A stretch of DNA of 64,000 nt. It comes from JAJZKE01 sp963762395. Lineage in GTDB: Bacteria; Patescibacteriota; Saccharimonadia; Saccharimonadales; UBA4665. Position 1 is the first letter of the stretch. Each line of letters opens with the position of its first letter. The notes below the pieces were generated by a model, which saw only the letters and a list, made by a program, of their open reading frames with translations, did no database searches and was not told the DNA's origin. The stretch spans positions 372,001-436,000 of the forward strand of contig CAVXKL010000001.1 in assembly GCA_963762395.1 (NCBI GenBank), given 5' to 3'. Made by a program: the position numbers and the translations under genes. Positions 52,037 through 61,200 of this stretch are shown here, piece by piece.

Positions 52037-52294
52037 ATGAGATTAAAAGAAGATGCAACCAGTTGGCGTGCCCGCTCGCTCAAGAAGCGTGACTTTAAGC
52101 ATGATCACAGTGAGGGTGCACTCATATACCGCACACATAAACCCACAAACACCTGGTGTCGTGGCAAGGTTGGTATTCAGCACGAGGTAACCTGGCACGA
52201 AGAAGATTGGCTGTTTGGCGAAACAATAATAATGTACGTTGGCGTCTGCAATAACTGCGGCAAGCGCATGTACAGAAGGCATAGGCCAAACTAG
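52037..52294 (+). CDS. Small hypothetical protein with a CxxC pair
   Basis: 85-residue basic protein, rich in His, Arg and Trp. A single CNNC pair near the C-terminus (GVCNNCGKRMYRRHRP) suggests half of a zinc-ribbon site; a Cys at about residue 41 could be a further ligand. No recognised family. TATACT (52024-52029) lies 7 nt before the ATG, so it has its own promoter and runs opposite to the flanking toxin-antitoxin genes. Confidence 0.6.
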   Translation: MRLKEDATSWRARSLKKRDFKHDHSEGALIYRTHKPTNTWCRGKVGIQHEVTWHEEDWLFGETIIMYVGVCNNCGKRMYRRHRPN

Positions 52295-52405
52295 TGCCAT
52301 CCCACATATAAATGACCCGGCACAAACGTTCCTGTCACCAGACTGCCCTTTAAAGCACAATTTTTTGACCTATATTTAGTAGCAGTCGGCTATTTTGCTT
52401 GATTT

Positions 52406-52705
52406 TTATCCCAGCAGCGCCGTTATACCGCGTACCTGCACAAGATTCAGCAGTTTGAGTGCCGCACCGTCCGGGTGTGTTGTGCCACTCTCCCATTTTT
52501 GGGCTGTAGTGACGCCGACATTGAGTACCTTAGCCCATACGCTGCGGCTAAGGTTTGATTCCTCGCGCAGTCGTCTGATCTGGGCAGCCGTCAGTTCCTG
52601 GACTTCCGGGAAAGCCAGAGACTCAAGTTTTTTCATGGTAACCTTGTCAACGCTCGCATCACCTGCGGCTTCCAGTACTACTTCCATGATTGATTTACTA
52701 TCCAT
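52406..52705 (-). CDS. HigA-like antitoxin (XRE helix-turn-helix)
   Basis: 99 residues with a C-terminal XRE-type helix-turn-helix: TAAQIRRLREESNLSRSVWAKVLNVGVTTAQKWESG. The N-terminal 45 residues probably bind the toxin. It follows the RelE-like gene by 2 nt, giving the toxin-first order of higBA. It is expected to repress the promoter at 53112-53140, where a palindrome overlaps the -10 box. Confidence 0.87.
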   Translation of the reverse strand: MDSKSIMEVVLEAAGDASVDKVTMKKLESLAFPEVQELTAAQIRRLREESNLSRSVWAKVLNVGVTTAQKWESGTTHPDGAALKLLNLVQVRGITALLG

Positions 52706-52707
52706 TG

Positions 52708-53088
52708 CTATTGCTCCTTTGCTTTGCTTATTTCGATGATTGCCCGGTTTTTTAGGCGGACAGCCAGTCCAGTGTCGTTTAGCCTTAAGTAAAACTTGCC
52801 TAACTCCTGAAGGGCGACTGTTTCCTTCTGTGTTATGTTGGCTTGCTGGTTCTTCTCGAACGCATAGAGGAAAAACGTTCTATTATTAGCGGAGTAGGTC
52901 AGAAGTGTACGGACACTGCCACTTTTGCCCCGGCCTCTTGTGGCGATCCTCTTCTTGTAAAGGTTATTGCCCAGGTTAGCGTCTACCTTGCCGGTCGCTA
53001 TTTCTTTTACAGCCTGCTGCAAAAGATCGTCAGTAAGGTCGTGCTTCTTAGCCCAAGCACTAAACCGTTTCAATTTGAAGGTTCGCAA
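52708..53088 (-). CDS. RelE/HigB-like toxin
   Basis: 126 residues of the RelE/ParE fold: the N-terminal helix pair (FSAWAKKHDLTDDLLQQAVKEI), then a basic core (LYKKRIATRGRGKSGSVRTLLTYSANNRTFFLYAFEKN) that resembles HigB2-type ribosome-dependent mRNA interferases. The C-terminus is longer than in classical RelE. The start codon is a TTG at 53088 with AGAGGAA about 8 nt upstream. It is the first gene of a toxin-antitoxin pair. Confidence 0.85.
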   Translation of the reverse strand: MRTFKLKRFSAWAKKHDLTDDLLQQAVKEIATGKVDANLGNNLYKKRIATRGRGKSGSVRTLLTYSANNRTFFLYAFEKNQQANITQKETVALQELGKFYLRLNDTGLAVRLKNRAIIEISKAKEQ

Positions 53089-53102
53089 ATTAACTATTCC
53101 TC

Positions 53103-53140
53103 TATCCTTAGAGGATACAGTACTTAAGGATAGGTGTCAA
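53103..53140 (-). promoter_or_regulatory. Promoter and operator of the HigBA-like pair
   Basis: On the minus strand TTGACA (53135-53140), 17-nt spacer, TATCCT (53112-53117). A perfect palindrome TATCCT-TAG-AGGATA (53103-53117) overlaps the -10 box and start point, a likely operator for HigA-type autorepression. A further AGGATA copy lies in the spacer region (about 53127-53132). Confidence 0.75.
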
Positions 53141-53307
53141 CATTTAATACTAAAAAGCAGTCGAAAAAAGAGTCGCCAAAAAATGAGCTAGGTGATGGCA
53201 AGAACAACAAAGGCACAGACGCTAAGGGCTCATCAAAGAAAAAGCCTAGTGACGGCAAAGATAATAAAGACGCAAAAGGCACGTCAGGGAAGCTACACGG
53301 GGCATAA
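53134..53307 (+). pseudogene. Truncated second copy of the Lys-rich hypothetical protein
   Basis: 57 codons from a GTG, matching only the C-terminal tail of the protein at 49723-50046 (both end SGKLHGA) with an internal Lys/Gly/Asp-rich expansion. The conserved N-terminal half is missing. After its stop codon the minus strand still reads the last residues of an integrase-like C-terminus (PMMSVTSLV against PMMLVTSMV), so this is the decayed remnant of a former convergent gene/integrase pair. Confidence 0.6.
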
Positions 53308-53339
53308 CCTACACCAAAGACGTCACCGACATCATCGGC
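53242..53339 (+). repeat. Direct repeat copy B
   Basis: 98 bp, diverged copy of 49981-50080, including about 30 bp after the stop codon. See copy A. Confidence 0.7.
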
Positions 53340-53426
53340 TCGTTCCTTTGCTCGATAGGCTACAGTAATTCAGAGCAACAGATAGGGCTATACCAGCAAA
53401 GAATATTCCAGCGGCAGCCGGAAACA

Positions 53427-53759
53427 TTACGCCGCCTTCTTGGCCCAGCCCCGCAGCAAGCGCATAATTTCATCAAGTTTGCCGCTGGCGTATTTAAATT
53501 GTCGCTCGTTAAGGCAATGGTATTCGTAAGCTAGCCGCAAATACAGGCGCTGGACTTCGCATTCCACAATCGCTTCAGCCGTACTATCCGTTTTATTCAC
53601 CCTATAATTGGCCCGTATTATGAGCCGTAATATACGCAGGGCGCTCCGCTCGGTCTCAATGCCAAGGCTGTACCGGTAAACTTTGGCGAAACGCGCTAAT
53701 ACCGGCCGCATCCACAGTAAATATTCGTAAGTCTTGCGGAAAACAATTAACTCGTCCAC
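53427..53759 (-). CDS. avd: DGR accessory variability determinant (Avd)
   Basis: 110-residue, strongly basic, all-helical protein. The pattern YEYLLWMRPVLARFAKVYRYSLGIETERSALRILRLIIRANY matches Avd, the four-helix-bundle protein that forms a pentamer, binds the template RNA and activates the DGR reverse transcriptase. It lies downstream of the template repeat on the same strand as the reverse transcriptase and target. The start is a GTG at 53759 with no clear Shine-Dalgarno; a longer start is not available. Intact. Confidence 0.92.
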   Translation of the reverse strand: MDELIVFRKTYEYLLWMRPVLARFAKVYRYSLGIETERSALRILRLIIRANYRVNKTDSTAEAIVECEVQRLYLRLAYEYHCLNERQFKYASGKLDEIMRLLRGWAKKAA

Positions 53760-53942
53760 GGCTTATTCCAAGCCAACCGGTGCGAGAGGGCATATAACGT
53801 CCTTTACGCACCGGCTGTACGTCTTCGGCTGAAGGCCAGCCAGGACAAAGTCAAACGGGAGATCCTTATTGCGTACTGCCGCCAACCGTAGTTGAGACGG
53901 CATTCCCGCCAGCGGTATAAGACCCGCTGTGGAGCAAAGGCT

Positions 53943-54058
53943 CCTGGCGACCCGGAACCCGATGTTCGTGTTCGTGTTCGTCGGATTGTTGTTCAGATTC
54001 AACGTGAACGCTCCAGCATTGCTGCCGTTGTTCCAGTTGCCACCGCGGATGAATCCGT
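53943..54058 (-). repeat. DGR template repeat (TR)
   Basis: 116 bp, matching the variable repeat at 55222-55337 except at 16 positions. On the coding strand the TR would read a run with eleven AAC (Asn) codons (GGNWNNGSNAG, LNLNNNPTNTNTNIG), the signature of a template in which adenines mark positions to mutate. The 18 nt corresponding to the 3' end (plus-strand 53943-53960) are identical to the VR, as expected for the initiation of mutagenic homing site. Its 5' part overlaps the 3' end of the reverse transcriptase frame (53999-54058). Confidence 0.96.
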
Positions 54059-55172
54059 GTTTATTCGACTTTGCCCTAAACATAATGTATTTTCCCATAG
54101 CTTTACTAACCCCTCAGCATGGGCAAAAGCAGCGTAAGCCTTGAACTGCGCTAGGCTGTCGGCCGCAGCATCAACACCACTGCGTCTTCGGGTACGTAGG
54201 TAACGCTTAACAAAACGCTGCACCGTCGGCTTGGACAAATGGCGCAAATACGGCTGCAAGTCATAACCCACAAATCGTTCACGGCCATCAAACTGGTGAA
54301 TACCGGTCTTGTTGGCATGTAATTCCAAACGTAGCTGATGAGCACAAAACTGCCGTATATCTATCAGTGAGCGCTTTAGATGGCTCTTGTCATGGTGCAA
54401 CACCAGAAAGTCGTCCATATAGCGCAAGTAGTAATGCTCATGCAGGTCATGTTTAACGAACTGGTCAAGACTATCCAGATAAACATTGGCGAAAAGCTGG
54501 CTGGTCAGGTTGCCAATCGGTATGCCGCGAGTGGCTATGGAACAGTGCCTATTAATTGACCCCCCCCCCCAGGGATTTGGCTTCCAATTGTGATTCGTCA
54601 TACGAAGCCAGAATAGTCTGCATAAGTTCCATGGTGCGGCTATCTTTAACCCGGTGAGCCAACTTATCAGTCAAGACGTCGTGGTCAACACTGGCAAAAA
54701 ATTTACGTATGTCGGCCCGCAGTACATAGAGTGGCTGCCCGCTCGACAGGGCTGAGCGTAAAAAATGCTGCAAACGCAATGCTGCCTGATGAGTGCCCTT
54801 GCCGACCCGACAGGCATAGGAGTCATAGATAAAACCGGCCTCGAACAACGGCTCAATCTGCTGCACTAGGGCATGATGTACAATCCGATCAGTAAACGGT
54901 GCGGCGGCGATAGCCCGGGGTTTGGGGTCTCGGACAGTGAAGTAGTTGTACCCGCCATGCCGGTACTGGCCGTGACGCAAGTCCCACTGAAGGCGCCAAA
55001 GGATTTTCTCGGCGTGCAGGTCATGGCGCAAGGTGGCCAGCCGGTCGTGTTTGCCGGCAGCTGCTGCTTTGTAGGCTGAATAGAGATTACCAAAGTCGGT
55101 AATTCGCTCAAATAGCGCAGAGGCGCGCTCCGCGCGCGGAAGAAGTTCGTCGTAAATTGTCAGTTGTCTCAT
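53999..55172 (-). CDS. DGR reverse transcriptase, frame broken at a G11 tract
   Basis: Reverse transcriptase that copies the template RNA with adenine-specific errors. It begins MRQLTIYDELLP at 55172. Motifs: catalytic Asp in VLRADIRKFFASVDHD (motif 3), the DGR hallmark RGIPIGNLTSQLFANVYL (motif 4) and YYLRYMDDFLVL (motif 5). The frame from 55172 stops at 54552, just after eleven G's (54560-54570, coding strand). The second half is open in another frame to 53999. One G fewer restores about 390 continuous codons, normal for this family. The linker before motif 4 is longer than usual. All motifs are intact, so it is phase-variable, frameshifted in translation, recently broken, or a homopolymer error. 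Confidence 0.93.
54560..54570 (-). repeat. G11 homopolymer inside the DGR reverse transcriptase
   Basis: Eleven C's on the plus strand (G11 on the coding strand). It sits exactly where the two halves of the reverse transcriptase change frame. By eye it is the longest G/C run in the window. Confidence 0.95.
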
Positions 55173-55218
55173 GCTTTTCCCACCTTTTTTCTTAAAGTTA
55201 GATCATAGAAAATTTGGA

Positions 55219-58200
55219 TCACCTGGCGACCCGGAACCCGATGCTCGTGCTCGTGCTCGTCGGAGCGGTGGGCAGAGCCAACGTGAACGCTCCAGCATAG
55301 CTGCCGTAGCTCCAGCCGCCACCGCGGGTGAATCCGTAGAGCGTATTGTTGGTAGCGGTGCCATCAGTATATATTTCACCAAGACCCTGATTATGGTTCC
55401 AGCCCCTGTCGGTCGGGTTGGCGTACTGCAGGCCTTTCCACTGGGTGATAGACGAGAAGTCATCCCAGGCAAAACCAGTGGTACCTGTCTGCGGTTCCTC
55501 GTTCCCTATAATCCAGTCGTCGCTCCATTGCCAGACATTGCCGGCAAAGTCCCACAGCACATTGCCGTTACTGAGAGTCAGGGTGCGCACTTGAGACCCT
55601 GTGCCGTTCCCGCAGACGTCGGAATTGGTGCCGTTAGTAGTATTGGCATTGGTGCCGGTGATCGTACCGTAGCAGGCTTGTGAGTCGTTGGCGCTGGGGG
55701 CTATTGCCTGAGCCGGGGAATTATCATTGTGGCCGGCAGCCAGTATACCGGTACCGACTACGCCTGTCGGGGTGGTGTTGCTTTGGCTGGTGACCCAGTT
55801 GGATGATTGCCAGAGGACGTTTTCGGCGATGGTCATCCATTCATTTTCGGTAATCAAGTGGCAGCCGTTGCAGGCAGCCGTTGCTCTGGTTTCAGCATTT
55901 TGCTGGGAGATGTTGGTCCACGGCATAGCGTCAGGGACACTAGCGGGGATACCGGTAAGGTTACCGCCTTGACCGGTGGCATCGTTGGGGTTAGAGGCAT
56001 CATACTTCATGACGCAGAAGCCAGGTAGCGTGCCATATTTAGAGCTTCCCGGCACCCAGATATAGCCGGTTAGGCCGGAGCATGAACTGGTAATACTAGT
56101 GCCGTAGGTGAGCGTGTTGGCAGTGGCGGTACCGGTAACACTCAAAGAAGCCAGGGTGGTGGCGCCGGTGACATTAAGGCTGTTGAGAGTTGTTAAACCG
56201 CTGGCGTTAACGGACAAGACAATCAGGCCGGAGCCGTTCTCTACGTCCAGCAGGTCGGCAGTCTGACCGCTTGCTCCCTGAATGACCGCCGCTACGCTGC
56301 CGGTAGCGGCGCTCTGGATATTGAAGTTAGCGCTCTGGGTGGAGGTACCATTATTTATACCAGCAGTTTGGACAGCAGTACAGCTACCACCGGTTAGAAT
56401 ACCTTCACTAAAGGTAGCATTAAGGATAGCTTGGCTAGATGTACAACTATCGGCAACCCCGGCTGTGCCGTTGGCACTAAAGCCGGTAGTGGCGTACAGT
56501 GTACCGCCTTGGACAGTACCGGATGAAGTAACACCAGTTAGGCCAGTGAAGGCTCCGGCATTGCTTAGAACAGCTGATGGAGAGTAAATATAGTCGGTTA
56601 CTCCAGTAGAGCTGGAGAAGTCTATGTCATTGGTATAGCCAGACCCTAGATAAATACCATTGAATGCATTGTTGGTTTTAGAAGTAACATTAGCAAAGTT
56701 AATGCCGTTTAGAATATTAGTACCAAGTGTATTACTGGTACCTATAAGATTGATATTGTCGGCATCTACTGTGGTTGATGTAGATGTGTTGTTAGAGTTG
56801 GTTACAGTTTGGTTAAGTAAGGATATGATTCCTGTAGCCGTACCGCTAGAAACGGTTTGTGATAGTAGTGGGTTAGAACTGGTTGCAGAATCTGTGACTG
56901 TTTGACCTATGGTGGTATTAGCAGTTATGCCACCACCAGCCTGAAGTACTAGCGTACTTGATGAGTTAGTAGATCCTACTGTTACTGTTTGGGCGGCACC
57001 TGTTGATGTGCCTATGTTAATCGCAGTAGTGTAAGCGGCACTGCCTACAGCTCCTACATCTACAGTTGAGTTAGTAGTACCTCCTAGATAGATGTTATTA
57101 CCTGATGTATCTACCTGTATTAGATCTGTTCCGCCAGTGTTCTGTACCTGGAAGGCAGTAGTGGAGTTAGTAGAAGACTTAGCAATTATGCTGGAAGAAG
57201 CATTATTGGTAGTTAGGGTTATGTTGCCTGTTGATGTACCGGTGGTTAAGGCTAGGTTGCCACTGCCACTTTGAAGGGTAGTAGCAGAGCTGCTGTTACC
57301 TAACTGTATAGTTGTAGCATGAGTATTACCTAAGCCTAGAGTAGATGTACTGCCGCCAGTATCTATGGTTAGGTTATCTCCTGAATTAGTAGTAACTGTA
57401 CCGCTGGCACCACTGAATAGTAATTGGGTTGCAGATAGGCTACTGCCGCTTAATGTACCGCCTGAGATAGTAGCTGTGTTAAAGGCAGTACTTGTAATTG
57501 TTGCTCCATTGATAGTGCCGGCACTAAGATTCCCACTACCGTCAAAGTAGGCTACGGGGGTACTGCTACTAGAACTAGAGTATAGATTTAATATGTTTTG
57601 GCCTGAGGCCCCCTGGATCTTAGCGGCTACAGCACTTGAAGCACTCTGGATATCTATGTTGGCGGAAGTTTGTTGGGTAGTTTGGTTTTCAATGTAGTTA
57701 GTATCACCAGAGCCGGCATTAGAACCGCTGCAATTAGAGAGGGTATATAGACAAACTGTATCAGTACCGGAGCTGTCCGTAGGTATAGTTAAGGTAGTTG
57801 TGTTAGCCTGACTACTACTTGGCTCAAGATTGAATAACCCACCAGCATGGCTACTATTAAAGGTGATCTGTCCTCCTGTTGTGCCTATAGTCCCAAGCGC
57901 TATTACTCCATTACTACCTACTACAAAGTTTGGAGAGTTAATAAAGTTGGTATAACCAGTAGCACTGGTAAAGTTTAGACCATTGGTAACAGCTGAGGCA
58001 CTAGTACCTGAACCAGCAGCAAAGTTAAGGATGTTTAAGGTGTTGGTGCCTGAAGTTGGGGTATTGTTGGTTGGTGTCAGGCTAATACCTTGAATAGCTA
58101 CTCCTGCTGCTGAACTGTTACTGTTGGTAAGGTTAATGGTATCGGCTGTGTTAGCAGATGAACTAGAGTATGTCTGAGATAACTTACCGGCTAGAGTAGT

Positions 58201-61200
58201 ATTTGAACTACTGTTACCTAGGCTTATGCTGGTAGCATTAGTATTGCCTAGGTTAAGGGTAGCTGAGCCAGTGGTATCTAGTGTAATACTGCTTCCTGAT
58301 GGGCCGGTAATACTATCGGTACTAGCTGTGAAGGTCAAAGCTGATGACGATAAAGTAGTACTACCCCCCAATTGATAACTTCCGTTGAGTAGATTAAGGT
58401 TACCTAAACTACTTACAGTAGCTTCTGTTGCACTACCTACTTGTAGTGCTAGGCTGCTACCAACAGAATTAAGAAGTAATTGACCAGTGCCCTGGCTCTG
58501 TAACGTCAGGCTTTCATTGTTAGCTCCGGTGATGGTATTAGCTGTAGAGCCGTTAAAGTATAGGTTTCCAGAACTATTAAAGCCAGCGAGTGCGTTGCCG
58601 AGATTATTATCTATATCCAGTAGATCAGCTGTTTGACTGGAAGCACCTTCAACAACTAAAGGTATATAAGTTGGATTACTGGTGCCGCTGTTGAGCTGAG
58701 TAACTGCATTATTGACTGCCGTGGCGTTTGTATTAACAGTCAATTGGGTATGGCTACCAAAACCCGATGATATGCCACCAATTCCTACAGTTGAGCCGTT
58801 GTCATAAAAATTCGGCCCGCTTGACACACCACCAGTGCCTGTGAAATATGCTACTTGATATTGACTTCCGGTACCACTTACGCCTGATGAATAAGTACAG
58901 CTGTTATAACTACTACCCGTATTTTGCAAACAAACAGTTGCTGAAATGCCGCCGGCATCAGGGAATGTGTAGACATTATTGCCTGTTGCCGGTGTAGCAA
59001 AGTTTATCTTAGTGTTGTAAGTACCACCATATAAGTCTAATGATGAATAGCTGCCACTTGTGCCTGCTGTACCATTTAGGGTAAAGGGCTGAACCGAAGA
59101 AGTTGAACCAATCTGTAGTGAACTAGAACCTGATAGTAATTCTGATGTTGTTACTGATGTTGAGAAATTTACTGCGTTAGCGGTATCTACCACGCCATTG
59201 TTTAAGGTTAAGTTATTAGATGAACCGACACCAACAATCAAAGTACCGGAGTTGTTTGGTATGTGTATGGTCTGATTATTGGTTAAAGTAAGCTGATTTA
59301 GAATTAGTTTGTAGCTAGTGCTACCGTCGTAGAAGGCTAGTTGGCCATCATTCCCGCTAGGACCAGAGCTGCCCAGGTATACACTAGCGAATTGTGGGCT
59401 AGAGCTAGTTTGGATATTCTGGGCGGTATCTATGACACCACTAGAAACAGTTAGATTCCCGTCATTGTTAATCTTAACGAGACCTAAATTGCTAGTTGAA
59501 GCATTGGCTATTTGGACGTTTTGGCCACTGGTACTAAAGGCATTATTAAGTGAATCAGTTATGCTAACTGCATTATCTAGGCCATTTAAGGTTGTGACTA
59601 CGTTTGCTCCAGTGCCACCACTACCAGTAACAGCACAGTCACTACAACTTATTGTACCGGTATTATCAACTGATATGGACCCGGTCCCTTTAACCGCGAT
59701 AGTCCCAGCTACGGATGGTAAACCAATATTGATTGCGCTTGATGGCTGGGAAGCTGGTTGAGTAAAGGTTATAGAGTTACTGTTTATGCCATTGTTAAAT
59801 ACAAGTTGACCTGCTGTTGATGAAATATCACCTATAGTCAGTGAAGAGGTTGAGGAAGACCCAGCAATCGATATATTTGAAGAAGATTGAGAAAGTATTG
59901 AATTAGCTAAGGAGTGAGTACCGTTAAACATTGCCACATTACCCGTAGTACCCATACCAGTGATACCACTGCTTGCCGTACAATAACTATTAACGCTAGT
60001 ACAGATAAATATCGGGTTAGATAAAGTGTTACCTCCGTTAGTGCCTGATGAAGGTACCTGTGTGTCATCTAAGGCATAATATACATTCTGGCTAGAAGCA
60101 GTGCCGCCAGAAGGGTTCTGGACGCCAATATATGATACTCCGCCATTAGGATTAGCTATTTCTATTTCTGAACCAGAGTTACCTTGGAGCGTAAATGATT
60201 GACTTGTACCTGAAGTACCAATAGTAATTCCGCCGGCACCGCTTATTGGCTGAATTGTGTCAGCATATAGAGTCTGATCGAATTGAGCGTTGCCGTACTG
60301 ATCAATCGTAAAGACATCGTCACCGCCGTTTTGTAAATCAATTAAATCCTTACAGTTTGTCCCAAGGGTACAGTTAGAGTTAACATCGTTTATAAATATA
60401 CCGGCTATGCTTCCGTCATCAGCTTGTGCGCTACTAGGCTGCAAAATAACGGCAGCGCCGGTACCAGTTGCACAGCTTACACCTGATACACAGATATCAT
60501 GCGTAGTGACTCCATAACCTGTTGGAAATTCGAAAGTCGTACCTTCTTGATCAAACTGGATGAGAGAATTGGCACTGGAAACTTGCAGCGGCGCAGTACT
60601 ACTCGGGTTTACTAAATTCGAGGTGTAAACCGTACCGCCAGTGGATAAACAAAGGCTCCCTGCTTCTGGAGCATTACAGTTGTAGCCACTACCCAGTGAT
60701 AGGCTATCAAACTGTACATCACCGCTTGTAGATATGTTTTGGACAGTAGTAACTGCTCCGCTTGTCACATTAAAATCTGTAGAACTAAATGACGCTATAC
60801 CCAAAGCTGAAGAAGTAGCATTATTAATAGTTACGCTGTTACCGCTGCAGGGGCCATTATCATTTGCGTCCTGAATACAAATAACTCCTGTGTAGCCGTT
60901 AACATTCGTTACACCACTTCCACTTGTGGCAAATCCACAATTTGCTGCATCGTTGTCGAGACAGATTGTGCCACTCTCGTCTGGAACAGTTATTGTATAG
61001 TTTGTCGGCTGACCAGATGTAGGTGAAGCAAAGGCCAGTGTATTTGTTTTACCATTTGCTGAAACAGAGAAATATGAGCTAGAACTGCCTTGAATTGATA
61101 CTTCTTGAGCTCCAGCATTAATATTAACGTTACCACTTGGCGATATATTTAGATTGCCACTGTTAGACAACGTACCCACATTTAAGGTATAACCGGATTG

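Noticed and set aside
49981..53339. Direct repeats as exact attL/attR of an integrative element
   Set aside because: The copies differ at about 20% of positions and include decayed coding sequence, so an old duplication explains them equally well. Kept only as a repeat pair.
53763..54098. Open frame of 111 codons over the TR
   Set aside because: It is the TR read in frame (Asn-rich) plus flanking sequence, without start context. The template is expected to be an untranslated RNA.
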